In this document: in pieces, positions 10,707 to 18,096 of the stretch
Layout: every line of letters begins with the position of its first letter
Numbering within the stretch: the first letter of the stretch is position 1
Assembly (NCBI RefSeq): GCF_014174215.1
Contig: NZ_JABEQL010000012.1
Span: 1 to 64,000 of the forward strand
DNA: 64,000 bases
Direction of reading: 5' to 3'
Source of the DNA: Gluconacetobacter tumulicola
GTDB taxonomy: Bacteria; Pseudomonadota; Alphaproteobacteria; Acetobacterales; Acetobacteraceae
Position numbers and translations under genes: made by a program
Notes under the pieces: model-generated
The model's database searches: none
What the model saw: only the letters and a program-made list of their open reading frames with translations
What the model was told of the DNA's origin: nothing

Positions 10707-10736
10707 GCGATTGTTTCTGGTCGCAGAAATAATCGC
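10707..10736 (+). terminator. Hairpin just after the S9A peptidase stop
   Basis: A 13-bp stem (10707-10719 with 10724-10736, one G-U pair) with loop GTCG begins 2 bases after the stop codon. No T-run follows. It could end the peptidase transcript or be part of the repeat-rich stretch that follows. Confidence 0.4.
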
Positions 10737-10779
10737 ACATCAGGTGGCGTGGGAAAGTTCTGCGTGATACGCCGGTAGC

Positions 10780-10941
10780 GGCGTGTAGCAACGCTCTTTT
10801 GCATTGAGGCGGCCCCTCTGTCGGGTGGCTTGCCAAATATAATACCCGGACTTTGTCCAGCGGTGAACGGGGAGACCTGTTGCCGTAGTGGGAATAGGCA
10901 GGACGTGCCTATGCCTCATGCAAACACGTTGCTAACCGCCC
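10780..10941 (+). ncRNA. Putative structured RNA element, copy 1
   Basis: About 160 nt closed by TAGCAACG (10786-10793) pairing with CGTTGCTA (10927-10934). The next stem pairs TTTGCAT and GAGGC (10798-10810) with GCCTC and ATGCAAA (10913-10924). Inside are a GTCGGGT/ACCCGGAC arm, a CGGTGAAC/GTTGCCG arm with one bulge, and an ATAGGCA/TGCCTAT hairpin at 10894-10912. The second copy at 11183-11346 keeps the same stems with different bases in both arms. G-U pairs occur only when the + strand is read, which favours a + strand transcript. I could not match it to a known riboswitch or RNA family. Confidence 0.6.
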
Positions 10942-10960
10942 GACGCCAGGTGCGGCCAGG

Positions 10961-11030
10961 ACGCCGATTCCACAGGGCGATCCGGTGACGCGGTGATCCG
11001 GGGAAGCGTCCAGATCTGAAAGACGGCATG
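10961..11030 (+). pseudogene. 3' remnant of the NepR-like ORF (unit 1 of the tandem array)
   Basis: The bases CCGATTCC...GGCGATCCG align with the last codons of the intact ORF at 11389-11805 (P-I-P-x-G-D-P), and the following ~45 bases align with its 3' flank up to the shared GCATGAAGAAAGCCGGCC. The rest of the gene is gone, leaving RNA copy 1 directly joined to the ORF tail. No independent coding function is likely. Confidence 0.5.
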
Positions 11031-11126
11031 AAGAAAGCCGGCCTATCGAGGGAATCCGGCTTTCTTGCGGGGATCGACGCCTGAGAGCGGATCGCTGAAC
11101 CCTTGGCGCTCCAGACGCTTGCGCGC
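11031..11126 (-). pseudogene. Duplicated rpsU 3' end with its terminator
   Basis: Bases 11031-11126 repeat the rpsU terminator and 3' coding end found at 12151-12240. The terminator hairpin stem AAAGCCGG/CCGGCTTT is preserved at 11034-11063. The coding part (about 11097-11124, minus strand) would encode RKRLERQGF, close to the rpsU C-terminus, but a 2-base insertion displaces the stop codon and everything upstream is missing. It is a duplication scar, not a functional gene. Confidence 0.65.
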
Positions 11127-11182
11127 AAGGGCTGATCACCCTTCGGGGTGGCGTCGAAAAATCCTGTGTGATATCTTGAACA

Positions 11183-11346
11183 TGGCGTGTAGCAACGCTT
11201 TTTCCAAAAGGGTGGCCTCCTTGTCGGGTGGCCTGCCGAATATAACACCCGGACTATGTCCAGCGGTGAACGGGTCATGCTGTTTATCGCCATGGAAATA
11301 GGCAGGGCGTGCTTTTGCCCTTTTTGGAACACGTTGCTACCCGCCC
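11183..11346 (+). ncRNA. Putative structured RNA element, copy 2
   Basis: Same architecture as copy 1. TAGCAACG (11190-11197) pairs with CGTTGCTA (11332-11339), and TTCCAAAAGGG (11202-11212) pairs with CCCTTTTTGGAA (11318-11329). The internal arm GCGGTGAAC/GTTTATCGC is a full 9-bp stem if G-U pairs are allowed. Its end lies 43 bp before the ORF at 11389, so it may be a 5' leader or a separate small RNA. Flanks CTGYGTGATA before and CCGCCCGACGCCAGG after are also shared with copy 1. Confidence 0.62.
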
Positions 11347-11388
11347 GACGCCAGGAGCGGCACGCGGAGGCGTGCCCTTACCGTTGCG

Positions 11389-11805
11389 ATGGCGTTTCGG
11401 AATGAATGCGAACGGGATGGGTACGTGATACAGGATGAACCAGGCGAATCGCCTATGATGGCCCCTGCCATGGCCTCTGCCATGGTGCGGACCCATGGCA
11501 AGGACGCCATTGCCGTCGTCCGGCGTCATATCGCGCGCAGCCTGGAAGATAATCTGGTCGACGATGTCGAATTCTGGCTGCGGGTCCGCAATCAGATCGA
11601 ATGTCTGCAATGGGGCGCGACATGGGCGGGGCAGGACCGGAAGCGGCCTGCCGCCGGGAGCGGGCGGCAGGGCGAGGAGGTCGTGCTGGAGGCATGGCTG
11701 AAGGAGACGCTGTGCCGGATGGCGGGATCGGTGGTGGATGAGCCGATTCCGGAGGCGCTTCTACGGCTGGTCGGACTGCCGATTCCCGAAGGCGATCCGA
11801 AGTGA
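11389..11805 (+). CDS. Hypothetical protein with NepR-like C-terminal motif
   Basis: The 138-aa product is not confidently recognised. Residues ~37-75 form a charged helical segment (AIAVVRRHIARSLEDN, then EFWLRVRNQIE). A variable Gly/Arg linker follows, then a C-terminal block with LKETLCRMAGSVVDEPIPE and LLRL. The pattern L-x3-[VM]-x3-V-x-[DN]-E-P-[IV]-P-x3-L-x-L resembles the NepR anti-sigma factor of the alphaproteobacterial general stress response, but no PhyR or EcfG is nearby and the protein is about twice NepR's size. It lies 43 bp behind RNA copy 2, and partial paralogues flank it at 10961 and 11846. Confidence 0.5.
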   Translation: MAFRNECERDGYVIQDEPGESPMMAPAMASAMVRTHGKDAIAVVRRHIARSLEDNLVDDVEFWLRVRNQIECLQWGATWAGQDRKRPAAGSGRQGEEVVLEAWLKETLCRMAGSVVDEPIPEALLRLVGLPIPEGDPK

Positions 11806-11845
11806 CGGGGCAGTCCGGGAAGCTGTCCCGGGATCATGCCACGGC

Positions 11846-12111
11846 ATGAAGAAAGCCGGCCTCCCGAGGCAAGATCTCGAGTTCTGGCTACGGGTGCGCA
11901 ACCAGGTCGAGCTTCTGCAATGGAAGGAGATCCGGGGGAGCGGAGTAGCAAGCGGCCGGCCGGGACCAGGCGATCGGGGGAAGAAATCGTGCTGGAGGCA
12001 TGGTTGAGGGACGCACTCTCCAGAATGGCGGGGTCGGTGGCGGACGAGCCCATCCCGGAGGAGCTTCTGCGGCTGCTCGATGCACCGATACCGCCGGACG
12101 ATCCGAGCTGA
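11846..12111 (+). pseudogene. Frameshifted, N-terminally truncated paralogue of the NepR-like ORF
   Basis: From ATG 11846 the frame starts inside a copy of the rpsU terminator sequence (MKKAGLPRQ) and fuses into the paralogous LEFWLRVRNQVELLQW segment. In the linker the frame shifts: the continuation GEEIVLEAWLRDALSRMAG and VADEPIPEELLRLL lies in another frame, ending with TGA at 12109-12111. The intact relative at 11389 has both halves in one frame. The first ~55 residues of that relative are absent. This is a third, broken copy in the tandem array. Confidence 0.65.
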
Positions 12112-12147
12112 CGAGGGCGAGGAGGAGCCGCATCTGAAGCAAGCATG

Positions 12148-12183
12148 AAAAAAGCCGGCTTCCCGAGGGGAAACCGGCTTTCT
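12148..12183 (-). terminator. Rho-independent terminator of rpsU
   Basis: On the minus strand the stem AAAGCCGG/CCGGCTTT (12174-12181 with 12151-12158) is followed by a run of T residues (A-run 12148-12153 on the plus strand). It sits 27 bases after the rpsU stop. Partial copies occur at 11031 and 11849. Confidence 0.8.
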
Positions 12184-12209
12184 TGCGGGGATCGACGCCT
12201 GACGGCGGA

Positions 12210-12413
12210 TCAGAACCCTTCGCGCTCCAGACGCTTGCGCTCCATCTTGCGGGCGCGGCGCACGGCCTCGGCAGCCTCGCGCGCCTTGCGCTCGGAGGGC
12301 TTTTCGTAGTGGCGACGCAGCTTCATCTCGCGGAAGATGCCTTCACGCTGCATCTTCTTCTTGAGTGCCTTGAGAGCCTGGTCGACATTATTGTCGCGAA
12401 CGAGAACCTGCAC
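12210..12413 (-). CDS. rpsU: Small ribosomal subunit protein bS21
   Basis: The 67-aa, very basic product has the bS21 pattern ([20 protein letters not shown] at the N-terminus, then [19 protein letters not shown]). bS21 binds the 30S platform near the anti-Shine-Dalgarno region and takes part in initiation. The start is GTG 12413 with AGGAG 12 bases upstream. It is monocistronic, with a promoter candidate at 12522-12550 and a clear terminator at 12148-12183. Its 3' end is duplicated at 11031-11126. Confidence 0.96.
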   Translation of the reverse strand: MQVLVRDNNVDQALKALKKKMQREGIFREMKLRRHYEKPSERKAREAAEAVRRARKMERKRLEREGF

Positions 12414-12521
12414 TTGGTCGCTAACTCCTGTTTGTGGCTGCCTTGGGGTTAACCACGAAAACCATGGATGGGATAACCGCCCAAGGCCCGGCCCTGCACG
12501 CGATTCCCGAATGGCGCGGAG

Positions 12522-12550
12522 CTATAACATGGGCTTTGCGCGAAATACAA
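12522..12550 (-). promoter_or_regulatory. Candidate sigma-70 promoter of rpsU
   Basis: Read on the minus strand: TTGTAT (12550-12545), a 17-base spacer, TTATAG (12527-12522). This is close to the TTGACA/TATAAT consensus and would give a 5' UTR of about 100 bases before GTG 12413. Confidence 0.55.
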
Positions 12551-12681
12551 ATCATTCCGCCCGTTTCCTGCGGGGCGGGGGCGGACTATTTTACAGGTCC
12601 GCCTCGCGCCAGACGCGGGGGTGGATGATTCCGTGAGGATTCCGGGCCGCGACGCGGCTGGACGGAGGATAGGCAGAGACC

Positions 12682-13212
12682 GTGACCTTGCTCAAGATCG
12701 CCCGGATGGGCCATCCCGTCCTGCTGCGTCGCGCGGACGACGTGCCGGACCCCACCGCGCCGGAGATCGGCCGGCTGATCGACGACATGATCGAGACGAT
12801 GGAAGATGCGCGCGGCGCCGGCCTGGCGGCGCCGCAGGTCCATGTCTCGCAGCGGCTGTTCGTCTATCGCGTGCCGGCCGAGCGCAGTGCAGGGGAGGAC
12901 GACCCGCCGCGCGAGGCCAGTGTGCTGATCAACCCGGTGCTGCGGCCGGTCGGTGACGAGATGGTGCTGCGGCCCGAGGGCTGCCTGTCGATTCCCGGCC
13001 TGCGGGGCATGGTGCCGCGCCATGTGCGTGTCGCCTATTCGGGCGTGGACCGGGCCGGTCAGCCGGTGCAGGGCGTGGCGACGGGTTTTCTGGCCAACGT
13101 GTTACAACATGAATACGATCATCTGGAGGGCATTCTGTATCCGATGCGGATGAAGGATCTGGGCCAGATGGGATTCGACGAGGAAATCGGGCGCTACGGG
13201 GTGCGGGGATGA
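12682..13212 (+). CDS. def: Peptide deformylase
   Basis: The 176-aa metalloenzyme removes the N-formyl group from nascent proteins. All three family motifs are present: GAGLAAPQ (45-52), EGCLS (99-103, Cys101 metal ligand) and HEYDH (143-147, with catalytic Glu144). The start is GTG 12682. The stop overlaps the start of the COQ9 gene (ATGA), so the two are coupled. An fmt gene, often next to def, is not seen here. Confidence 0.95.
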   Translation: MTLLKIARMGHPVLLRRADDVPDPTAPEIGRLIDDMIETMEDARGAGLAAPQVHVSQRLFVYRVPAERSAGEDDPPREASVLINPVLRPVGDEMVLRPEGCLSIPGLRGMVPRHVRVAYSGVDRAGQPVQGVATGFLANVLQHEYDHLEGILYPMRMKDLGQMGFDEEIGRYGVRG

Positions 13213-13871
13213 ACGGGATAGGCGCTGTCGCGGCGCTGGCGGGCCGGTTGGCCGGATGCGCTGTCGCCTGCGGGCGGCCGGGACGGCCGGAACGCAGCCT
13301 GGCGCGGGATGAGGCGGTGAGCCGCCTGGGCGCGGTGGCGGGCGGGCGCGGATGGGGGCTGGATGTTCTGCGGGATGTCGCCGGTCCGGATACCGACCTG
13401 CTGTTTCCCGGCGGGTCGGCCGAACTGGTCGAAGCCTGGTTCGATCTTGGCGATCGGATCATGATCGAAGCCGCTCGGGGGCTGGACGAGCCGCGCCTGG
13501 GGCGGCGGGTGCGCGCGGTCATCCTGTTGCGGCTGGGGGTGATCGCGCCGGATCGCGATGCGGTGCGCCGGGCGCTTGCCGTGCTGCTCGCTCCGGGCCA
13601 TGCGGGCCTGCTGGCCCGGGTCATGGGCCGGACGGTTGATGCGATCTGGGAAGCCGCGGGGGACCATGCGACCGGCATGACCCGGCAGACCAAGCGGATG
13701 AGCCTGGGCACGATCTACGGCCAGGTGCTGCTGTTCTGGCTGGCGCGGGGGGATGACAGCGAGGCGGTAGCAGATTTCCTGGACCGGCGGCTGGCCGGGG
13801 TCGTGCGCCTGGGCCGGGCGAAGCAGGCCCTGCTGGCGCGGCTGCGGCCCGGACGGGCCCAGGCCGCGTGA
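13209..13871 (+). CDS. COQ9 family protein (ubiquinone biosynthesis accessory factor)
   Basis: The 220-aa product has a TetR-like all-helical fold ending in the COQ9 signature region: W-E-A-A-G-D, then T-K-R-M-S-L-x-x-I-Y and FLDRRLAGV. COQ9 proteins bind lipids and present quinone intermediates to COQ7-type hydroxylases. This fits the heavy dependence of acetic acid bacteria on ubiquinone for membrane dehydrogenases, though that link is inference. It overlaps def by 4 bases and the next MarR gene by 4 bases (GTGA). Confidence 0.78.
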   Translation: MNGIGAVAALAGRLAGCAVACGRPGRPERSLARDEAVSRLGAVAGGRGWGLDVLRDVAGPDTDLLFPGGSAELVEAWFDLGDRIMIEAARGLDEPRLGRRVRAVILLRLGVIAPDRDAVRRALAVLLAPGHAGLLARVMGRTVDAIWEAAGDHATGMTRQTKRMSLGTIYGQVLLFWLARGDDSEAVADFLDRRLAGVVRLGRAKQALLARLRPGRAQAA

Positions 13872-14407
13872 GCGAACAGAAGGCGCCGAGCCGGCGCCAT
13901 GCCGCGGGCGCCGGCCTGCTGTTCCTGCGCGAGGAGGAAATGCGGCAGGCGCAGGAGCTGATGATGCTGGCGTGGCGGGATTTCGGCGGAGTGGTCGATC
14001 CGGTGCTGGAGACGCTGGGTCTGGGGCGGGCCCATCATCGCATCCTGCAGCTTGTCGGCCATCATCCCGGCATTGCCGTCGGCGCGCTGATCGATCTGCT
14101 GGGCATTACCAAGCAGAGCCTTGGGCGCGCGCTGACCGACCTGCAGTCGCGGGGCTATGTGGTGCAGGAAGTGGGGCGGCGGGACCGACGGCTGCGCCTG
14201 CTGTCGCTGACCGAGAACGGGGCGGCGGTGGAGCGGCAGCTCTTCGACCTGCAGCGGGAGAAACTGATGGGTGTGTATCGCGATGTGGGGGCCGCGGCGA
14301 TCGATGGGTTTCGCCGGGTCGTGCAGGGACTTATGGACGATCGGACGCGCCTGATACTCGAGGACGTGGCTGCGGCGGCGGAGCGGGCGCATCGTGGCGG
14401 AGCATGA
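13868..14407 (+). CDS. MarR-family transcriptional regulator (PetP-like)
   Basis: The 179-aa product has a MarR winged helix at about residues 50-115 (VGALIDLLGITKQSLGRAL recognition part, RDRRLRLLSLTENG wing). It overlaps the upstream COQ9 gene (GTGA) and the downstream response regulator by 14 bases. A MarR gene directly before an OmpR-type regulator recalls the PetP-PetR pair of other alphaproteobacteria; that resemblance is by context and length only. Confidence 0.82.
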   Translation: MSEQKAPSRRHAAGAGLLFLREEEMRQAQELMMLAWRDFGGVVDPVLETLGLGRAHHRILQLVGHHPGIAVGALIDLLGITKQSLGRALTDLQSRGYVVQEVGRRDRRLRLLSLTENGAAVERQLFDLQREKLMGVYRDVGAAAIDGFRRVVQGLMDDRTRLILEDVAAAAERAHRGGA

Positions 14408-15143
14408 GCCGGGACGGACGATGATGGGACTTGACGGGCGGGACGGATCGGTGGCGGGAGCGCATATTCTGGTGGTAGATGACGATCCGCGCCTGCGGCG
14501 TCTGTTGCAACGCTACCTGACCGAGCATGGGTTTCGTATCAGCGCGGCTTCGTCGGCCGCCGAGGCGCGACAGGTGCTGGGCTTCATGCAGCCCGACGCG
14601 ATGGTGCTGGACGTGACGATGCCCGGCGAGAACGGGCTGGCGCTGACCCGAGCCCTGCGGCAGGAGGGGCAGGACCTGCCGATTCTGCTGCTGACCGCGC
14701 GCGGCGAGCCCGAGGACCGGATCACGGGGCTGGAAGCGGGGGCCGACGATTATCTGGGCAAGCCGTTCGAGCCGCGAGAATTGCTGCTGCGGCTGAAGGC
14801 GCATCTGCGGCGTTTCGCGCCGCCCGCGCCGTCGGACAATCTGCGGGTGGTGCGGCTGGGCGGGCTGGAATTCGACCCGGCGCGCGGCCTGCTGTCCGGC
14901 CCCGAAGGCAGCGTGCACCTGACGGGGGGAGAGGTTGCGCTGCTGAGCGCGCTGGCGCGCCGCCCCAATGAAGTGCTGGCCCGGGATGAGATCGCCCGCC
15001 TGCTGGACATGGAGGAAATCGGCGAACGCGCGGTGGACGTGCAGGTGACGCGCCTGCGCCGCCGGATCGAGCCCGACCCGCGCGAGCCGCGTTTTCTCCA
15101 GACCGTCCGTGGCAAGGGATATGTGCTGAAGCCGGGCATGTGA
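14394..15143 (+). CDS. OmpR/PetR-type response regulator
   Basis: The product is 249 aa from GTG 14394 (ATG 14421 is an alternative start). A receiver domain (HILVVDDDPRLRRLL, phospho-acceptor Asp73 in VLDVTMPG, KPFEPREL) is followed by an OmpR/PhoB winged helix (residues ~150-247, ending RTVRGKGYVLKPGM). It sits between a MarR gene (overlap) and a histidine kinase 24 bp downstream, which is presumably its partner. Confidence 0.93.
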   Translation: MAEHEPGRTMMGLDGRDGSVAGAHILVVDDDPRLRRLLQRYLTEHGFRISAASSAAEARQVLGFMQPDAMVLDVTMPGENGLALTRALRQEGQDLPILLLTARGEPEDRITGLEAGADDYLGKPFEPRELLLRLKAHLRRFAPPAPSDNLRVVRLGGLEFDPARGLLSGPEGSVHLTGGEVALLSALARRPNEVLARDEIARLLDMEEIGERAVDVQVTRLRRRIEPDPREPRFLQTVRGKGYVLKPGM

Positions 15144-15167
15144 GGGCAGGCGGGAAGGAGGCCATCC

Positions 15168-16562
15168 ATGGCGGTGGATGACAGGCCGCGGCGGGCGGGA
15201 CGGTCCCGCTCCATGGCGGGGCTGTATCGCCGGATGGATCGGCCGGTACGCCGGGTCCTGCCGCGTTCGCTGCTCGGGCGGATGCTGCTGATCGTGCTGA
15301 TCCCGCTCCTGGTCACGCAGGGGATTTCGCTGGAGCTGTTCTACGGCAATTACCTCAAGGTCGTGTCGCGCCGCATGTCGGGCAGTGTCGCGGCGGATAT
15401 CGTCCTGACCCTGGACCTGCTGAAACGGTATCAGGCGCCGGGGGACAGGGCCTGGATCATGAACCAGGCCCGGGTGCGCACCCAGCTGGACATGGATTGG
15501 GACCCGGGACAGCGCCTGGCGCGCACCGGGTCGACCCATGTGCTGGGCCCCATGGATGACGACCTGACCTATGCGCTGGACAATTCGATCGGCCGGCCGT
15601 TCCATGTCGACTGGACCGGCGATCCGCAGACCGTGCATATTCGTATCCAGATGTCCGACGGCGTGCTGGATGTCGGCGCGCCGCGCAAGCGGCTGGCCGT
15701 GGCGCCCATCTGGCTGTTCGTGGCCTGGGCGGTGGGGAGCACGTTCCTGCTGTTCACGATCGCCAGCCTGTTCATGCGCAACCAGATCCGTGCGATCCGC
15801 CGCCTGGCCCGGGCGGCCGAGCTGTTCGGCCTGGGGCGCGATATCGGGCCCATCCGGCCCGAGGGCGCGCAGGAGGTGCGCAAGGCGGCGGTCGCGTTCA
15901 ACCGCATGCAGGAGCGTATCTTCCGTTTCGTGGCGCAGCGCACGGCGGTGCTGGCCGGCGTGTCGCACGATCTGCGGACGCCGCTGACCCGCCTGCGCCT
16001 GTCACTGGCGATGATCCCGCCGCAGGGCTCCATAGATGCCGCGCAGTTCCAGGCCGAGGTGACCGACATGATCGGCGACATCGCGGAAATGGAGGGCATG
16101 ATCGAAAGCTATCTGTCCTTCGCCCGGGGCGAGGGGGCGGAGACGCCGGTCGGGGTCGATATCGGCCAGATGCTGGACGAGGTGGCATCCGCCTTTCGCC
16201 GGGCGGGCGGGACGATCCTCTCCGTTTCGGTGCCTGAGGCGATCGAGGCTGTCCTGCGGCCGGGTGCGATCCGCCGCGTGCTGGACAATCTGCTGCAGAA
16301 TGCGCGGCGGCATGGGGCGTGCGTGGCCCTGAGTGCCAGCCAGGACGAGCGTGGTGTGGTGATCTGCGTCGATGATGACGGGCCGGGCATCCCGCGCGAC
16401 AGGATGGAGGCGGTCTTCCGCCCGTTCGAGAGCGGGCAGGATGGTGGGACCGGGCTGGGCCTGACCATCGCGCGCGATATCGTGCGCGCCCATGGCGGCG
16501 ACATCGCCCTGCGGCAGAGCCGCCTTGGCGGCCTGCAGGTCCGGATCGTGCTGCCGGCGTAA
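15168..16562 (+). CDS. EnvZ-like sensor histidine kinase
   Basis: The product is 464 aa. TM1 lies around residues 40-60 and TM2 around 180-200, enclosing a periplasmic sensor of ~120 residues. A HAMP linker follows, then HisKA with phospho-acceptor His267 in GVSHDLRTPLTR, and HATPase_c with N (DNLLQNARRHG), G1 (DDDGPGIP) and G2 (GTGLGLTIA) boxes. It is the cognate candidate for the regulator 24 bp upstream. A long hairpin follows at 16588-16650 before the convergent bamE. Confidence 0.93.
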   Translation: MAVDDRPRRAGRSRSMAGLYRRMDRPVRRVLPRSLLGRMLLIVLIPLLVTQGISLELFYGNYLKVVSRRMSGSVAADIVLTLDLLKRYQAPGDRAWIMNQARVRTQLDMDWDPGQRLARTGSTHVLGPMDDDLTYALDNSIGRPFHVDWTGDPQTVHIRIQMSDGVLDVGAPRKRLAVAPIWLFVAWAVGSTFLLFTIASLFMRNQIRAIRRLARAAELFGLGRDIGPIRPEGAQEVRKAAVAFNRMQERIFRFVAQRTAVLAGVSHDLRTPLTRLRLSLAMIPPQGSIDAAQFQAEVTDMIGDIAEMEGMIESYLSFARGEGAETPVGVDIGQMLDEVASAFRRAGGTILSVSVPEAIEAVLRPGAIRRVLDNLLQNARRHGACVALSASQDERGVVICVDDDGPGIPRDRMEAVFRPFESGQDGGTGLGLTIARDIVRAHGGDIALRQSRLGGLQVRIVLPA

Positions 16563-16587
16563 GGTCGGTCAGACGCTGATCGAGCGG

Positions 16588-16650
16588 AGCGGCCCTGCCG
16601 GCGACCCGGCGCGCAGGAAATGCGCGTCGGGTCGTCGGCAGGGCCGCTTT
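16588..16650 (+). terminator. Long hairpin terminator between kinase and bamE
   Basis: Two arms of about 28 bases (16588-16615 and 16621-16650) pair with few mismatches around a 5-base loop, in the 100-bp gap between convergent genes. CTTT ends the + strand side. It probably works for both transcripts. Confidence 0.65.
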
Positions 16651-16662
16651 GCAAACAGACTT

Positions 16663-17226
16663 TTAGGGGAGGCTGTTGCCCGAGCCGGCATGACCCGGAC
16701 CGCTGTTGGAACTCATCGGCCCGCTGCTGCCGCCGAATGTGCTGTTCATGTTGCTCAGCGGGTTGTAGCGGCCGACATTGCCCAGGATCTGCTGCAGGAC
16801 ATTGATCTTGGTGCCCGGGGTCGGGGTTGCGCCGGGCGCCATGCTGGTGGCGCGCGCGTTGCTCTTGTCCAGGGTCTGCAGTGTGCGCAGCACGCCCTTG
16901 TCGTCGAAGCTCAGCACCACGACATCCTGTGAGCGGACGGCCGGGAAATCCAGTGGCGCCGGCACCGTTCGCATGGAGATGTAGATCCATGTGTTGTCGT
17001 CGAACGTCGCATGGGTGGTGGGCGAGCCCAGCAGGTCCATCGCTTCGGCGCGGGTGCTGACGCCGGGCTTGAGCTGCTTGTAATCGTCGGGCTCGATCAG
17101 CGAGCCGCGCTGGCTCGGCCGGGGCGAGAAGATCGAGCAGCCGGATAGCAGCAGGCCCAGTCCCACGACCGCGCAAGGAAGAAGACGCCCGATCGGGCGG
17201 ATGGTCGTGTCCGAAGATGACCGCAT
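16663..17226 (-). CDS. bamE: Outer membrane assembly lipoprotein BamE/SmpA-like
   Basis: The 187-aa product has a lipoprotein signal with lipobox LSGC (Cys30). A BamE/OmlA-type domain follows (DYKQLKPGVSTRAEAMDLLGSP, then WIYIS, and SFDDKGVLRTLQTLD), matching the family core G-x-[ST]-x2-[EQ]-x4-LG-P-x-T. BamE is part of the outer-membrane protein insertion machine. Beyond the ~100-aa core is a ~60-residue Gly/Ser/Asn-rich tail, typical of alphaproteobacterial forms. It diverges from the DUF177 gene. Confidence 0.83.
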   Translation of the reverse strand: MRSSSDTTIRPIGRLLPCAVVGLGLLLSGCSIFSPRPSQRGSLIEPDDYKQLKPGVSTRAEAMDLLGSPTTHATFDDNTWIYISMRTVPAPLDFPAVRSQDVVVLSFDDKGVLRTLQTLDKSNARATSMAPGATPTPGTKINVLQQILGNVGRYNPLSNMNSTFGGSSGPMSSNSGPGHAGSGNSLP

Positions 17227-17393
17227 GGCCTGTGGGGCGTCCTGATCCGGGGAAAACTCTTCCGTCCGGTGCCCGATTGGGGTGGCTAAGTCAATTCTTC
17301 ATCGCCATACAGGGAGCATTATCAGCATCGGGCGCGCGGATTACCGGGCCGCCCACGGGGCGGCAGCAGGACAGGATGCGGGAGCAGGACAGG

Positions 17394-17945
17394 ATGAAGA
17401 CGGAATTTTCCCGCAAGCTCGCGGTTGGGCGAATCGGCGCGGCGGGTCGCGAGATGGAGATCGAGGCCGATGCGGCGGAGCGCGCGGCCTTGGCCCGCCG
17501 TTTCGGGCTGCCGGCCATCCATGCGCTGTCCTGCCGCTACCGCCTGACGGTGGGCCGGCGGGAGGAGGTGCTGGCCGAAGGCTGGCTGGCGGCCGAGGTG
17601 GAGCAGGTGTGCGTGCTGACGGCCGAGCCGTTCGTGAGCGTGCTGACTACCGAGGTCATCGCCCGCCTGGTGCCCGCCGAGCGGTTTCGCGAGGATGAGG
17701 AACTGGACCCCGAGGCGGTGGACGAGATCCCGTATGAGAACGATACGATCGACCTGGGTGAACTGACGGCGGAGGAGCTGTCGCTGGCACTCGATCCCTA
17801 TCCGCGCAGCCCGGGGGCCATGCTGCCCGACGAGGTGGGATATGTGGACGTGCCGCCCACGAGTCCCGAGGCGGCGGAAGAGGCGGAAGAGGGGCGTCCG
17901 TCCCCGTTCGCCGGGCTGGCCGCGCTGCGCAAGGGCAATGCATAA
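17394..17945 (+). CDS. YceD/DUF177 family protein (23S rRNA accumulation protein)
   Basis: The product is 183 aa when started at ATG 17394 (MKTEFSRKLAVGRIG), preceded by GGAGCAGGACAGG. The frame is open back to 17217, but the extra N-terminal stretch is low-complexity and unlike the family. The core motif DTIDLGELTAEELSLALDPY near residue 125 is the DUF177 signature. YceD is nearly always next to rpmF and is implicated in 23S rRNA/50S assembly. Here rpmF follows after 151 bp, then plsX and fabH, the classic order. Confidence 0.87.
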   Translation: MKTEFSRKLAVGRIGAAGREMEIEADAAERAALARRFGLPAIHALSCRYRLTVGRREEVLAEGWLAAEVEQVCVLTAEPFVSVLTTEVIARLVPAERFREDEELDPEAVDEIPYENDTIDLGELTAEELSLALDPYPRSPGAMLPDEVGYVDVPPTSPEAAEEAEEGRPSPFAGLAALRKGNA

Positions 17946-18096
17946 CGGAGGCACAAGGTGTGTGCCGGGGGTGCCACGGTGAGAAGATATCTTGCGAGTT
18001 CGCTTTCTTCCTGCTAGAGGCGCCCCCTCATTATCGATAACTGATCGGGTTCCAGCCGGGCCCGGTTAAGATCCCAGATCGGAGGGGCCCGGGCCC

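Noticed and set aside
10780-11346. The paired elements as a MITE with terminal inverted repeats
   Set aside because: Terminal repeats exist, but independent decay of a MITE would break the stems, whereas both arms change together and G-U pairs fit one strand. No target-site duplication was seen. Not fully excluded.
10780-11346. Cobalamin, TPP or SAM riboswitch, RNase P or tmRNA
   Set aside because: None of the conserved boxes known to me (for example the B12 box or the TPP CTGAGA motif) is present. 6S RNA could not be ruled out by eye.
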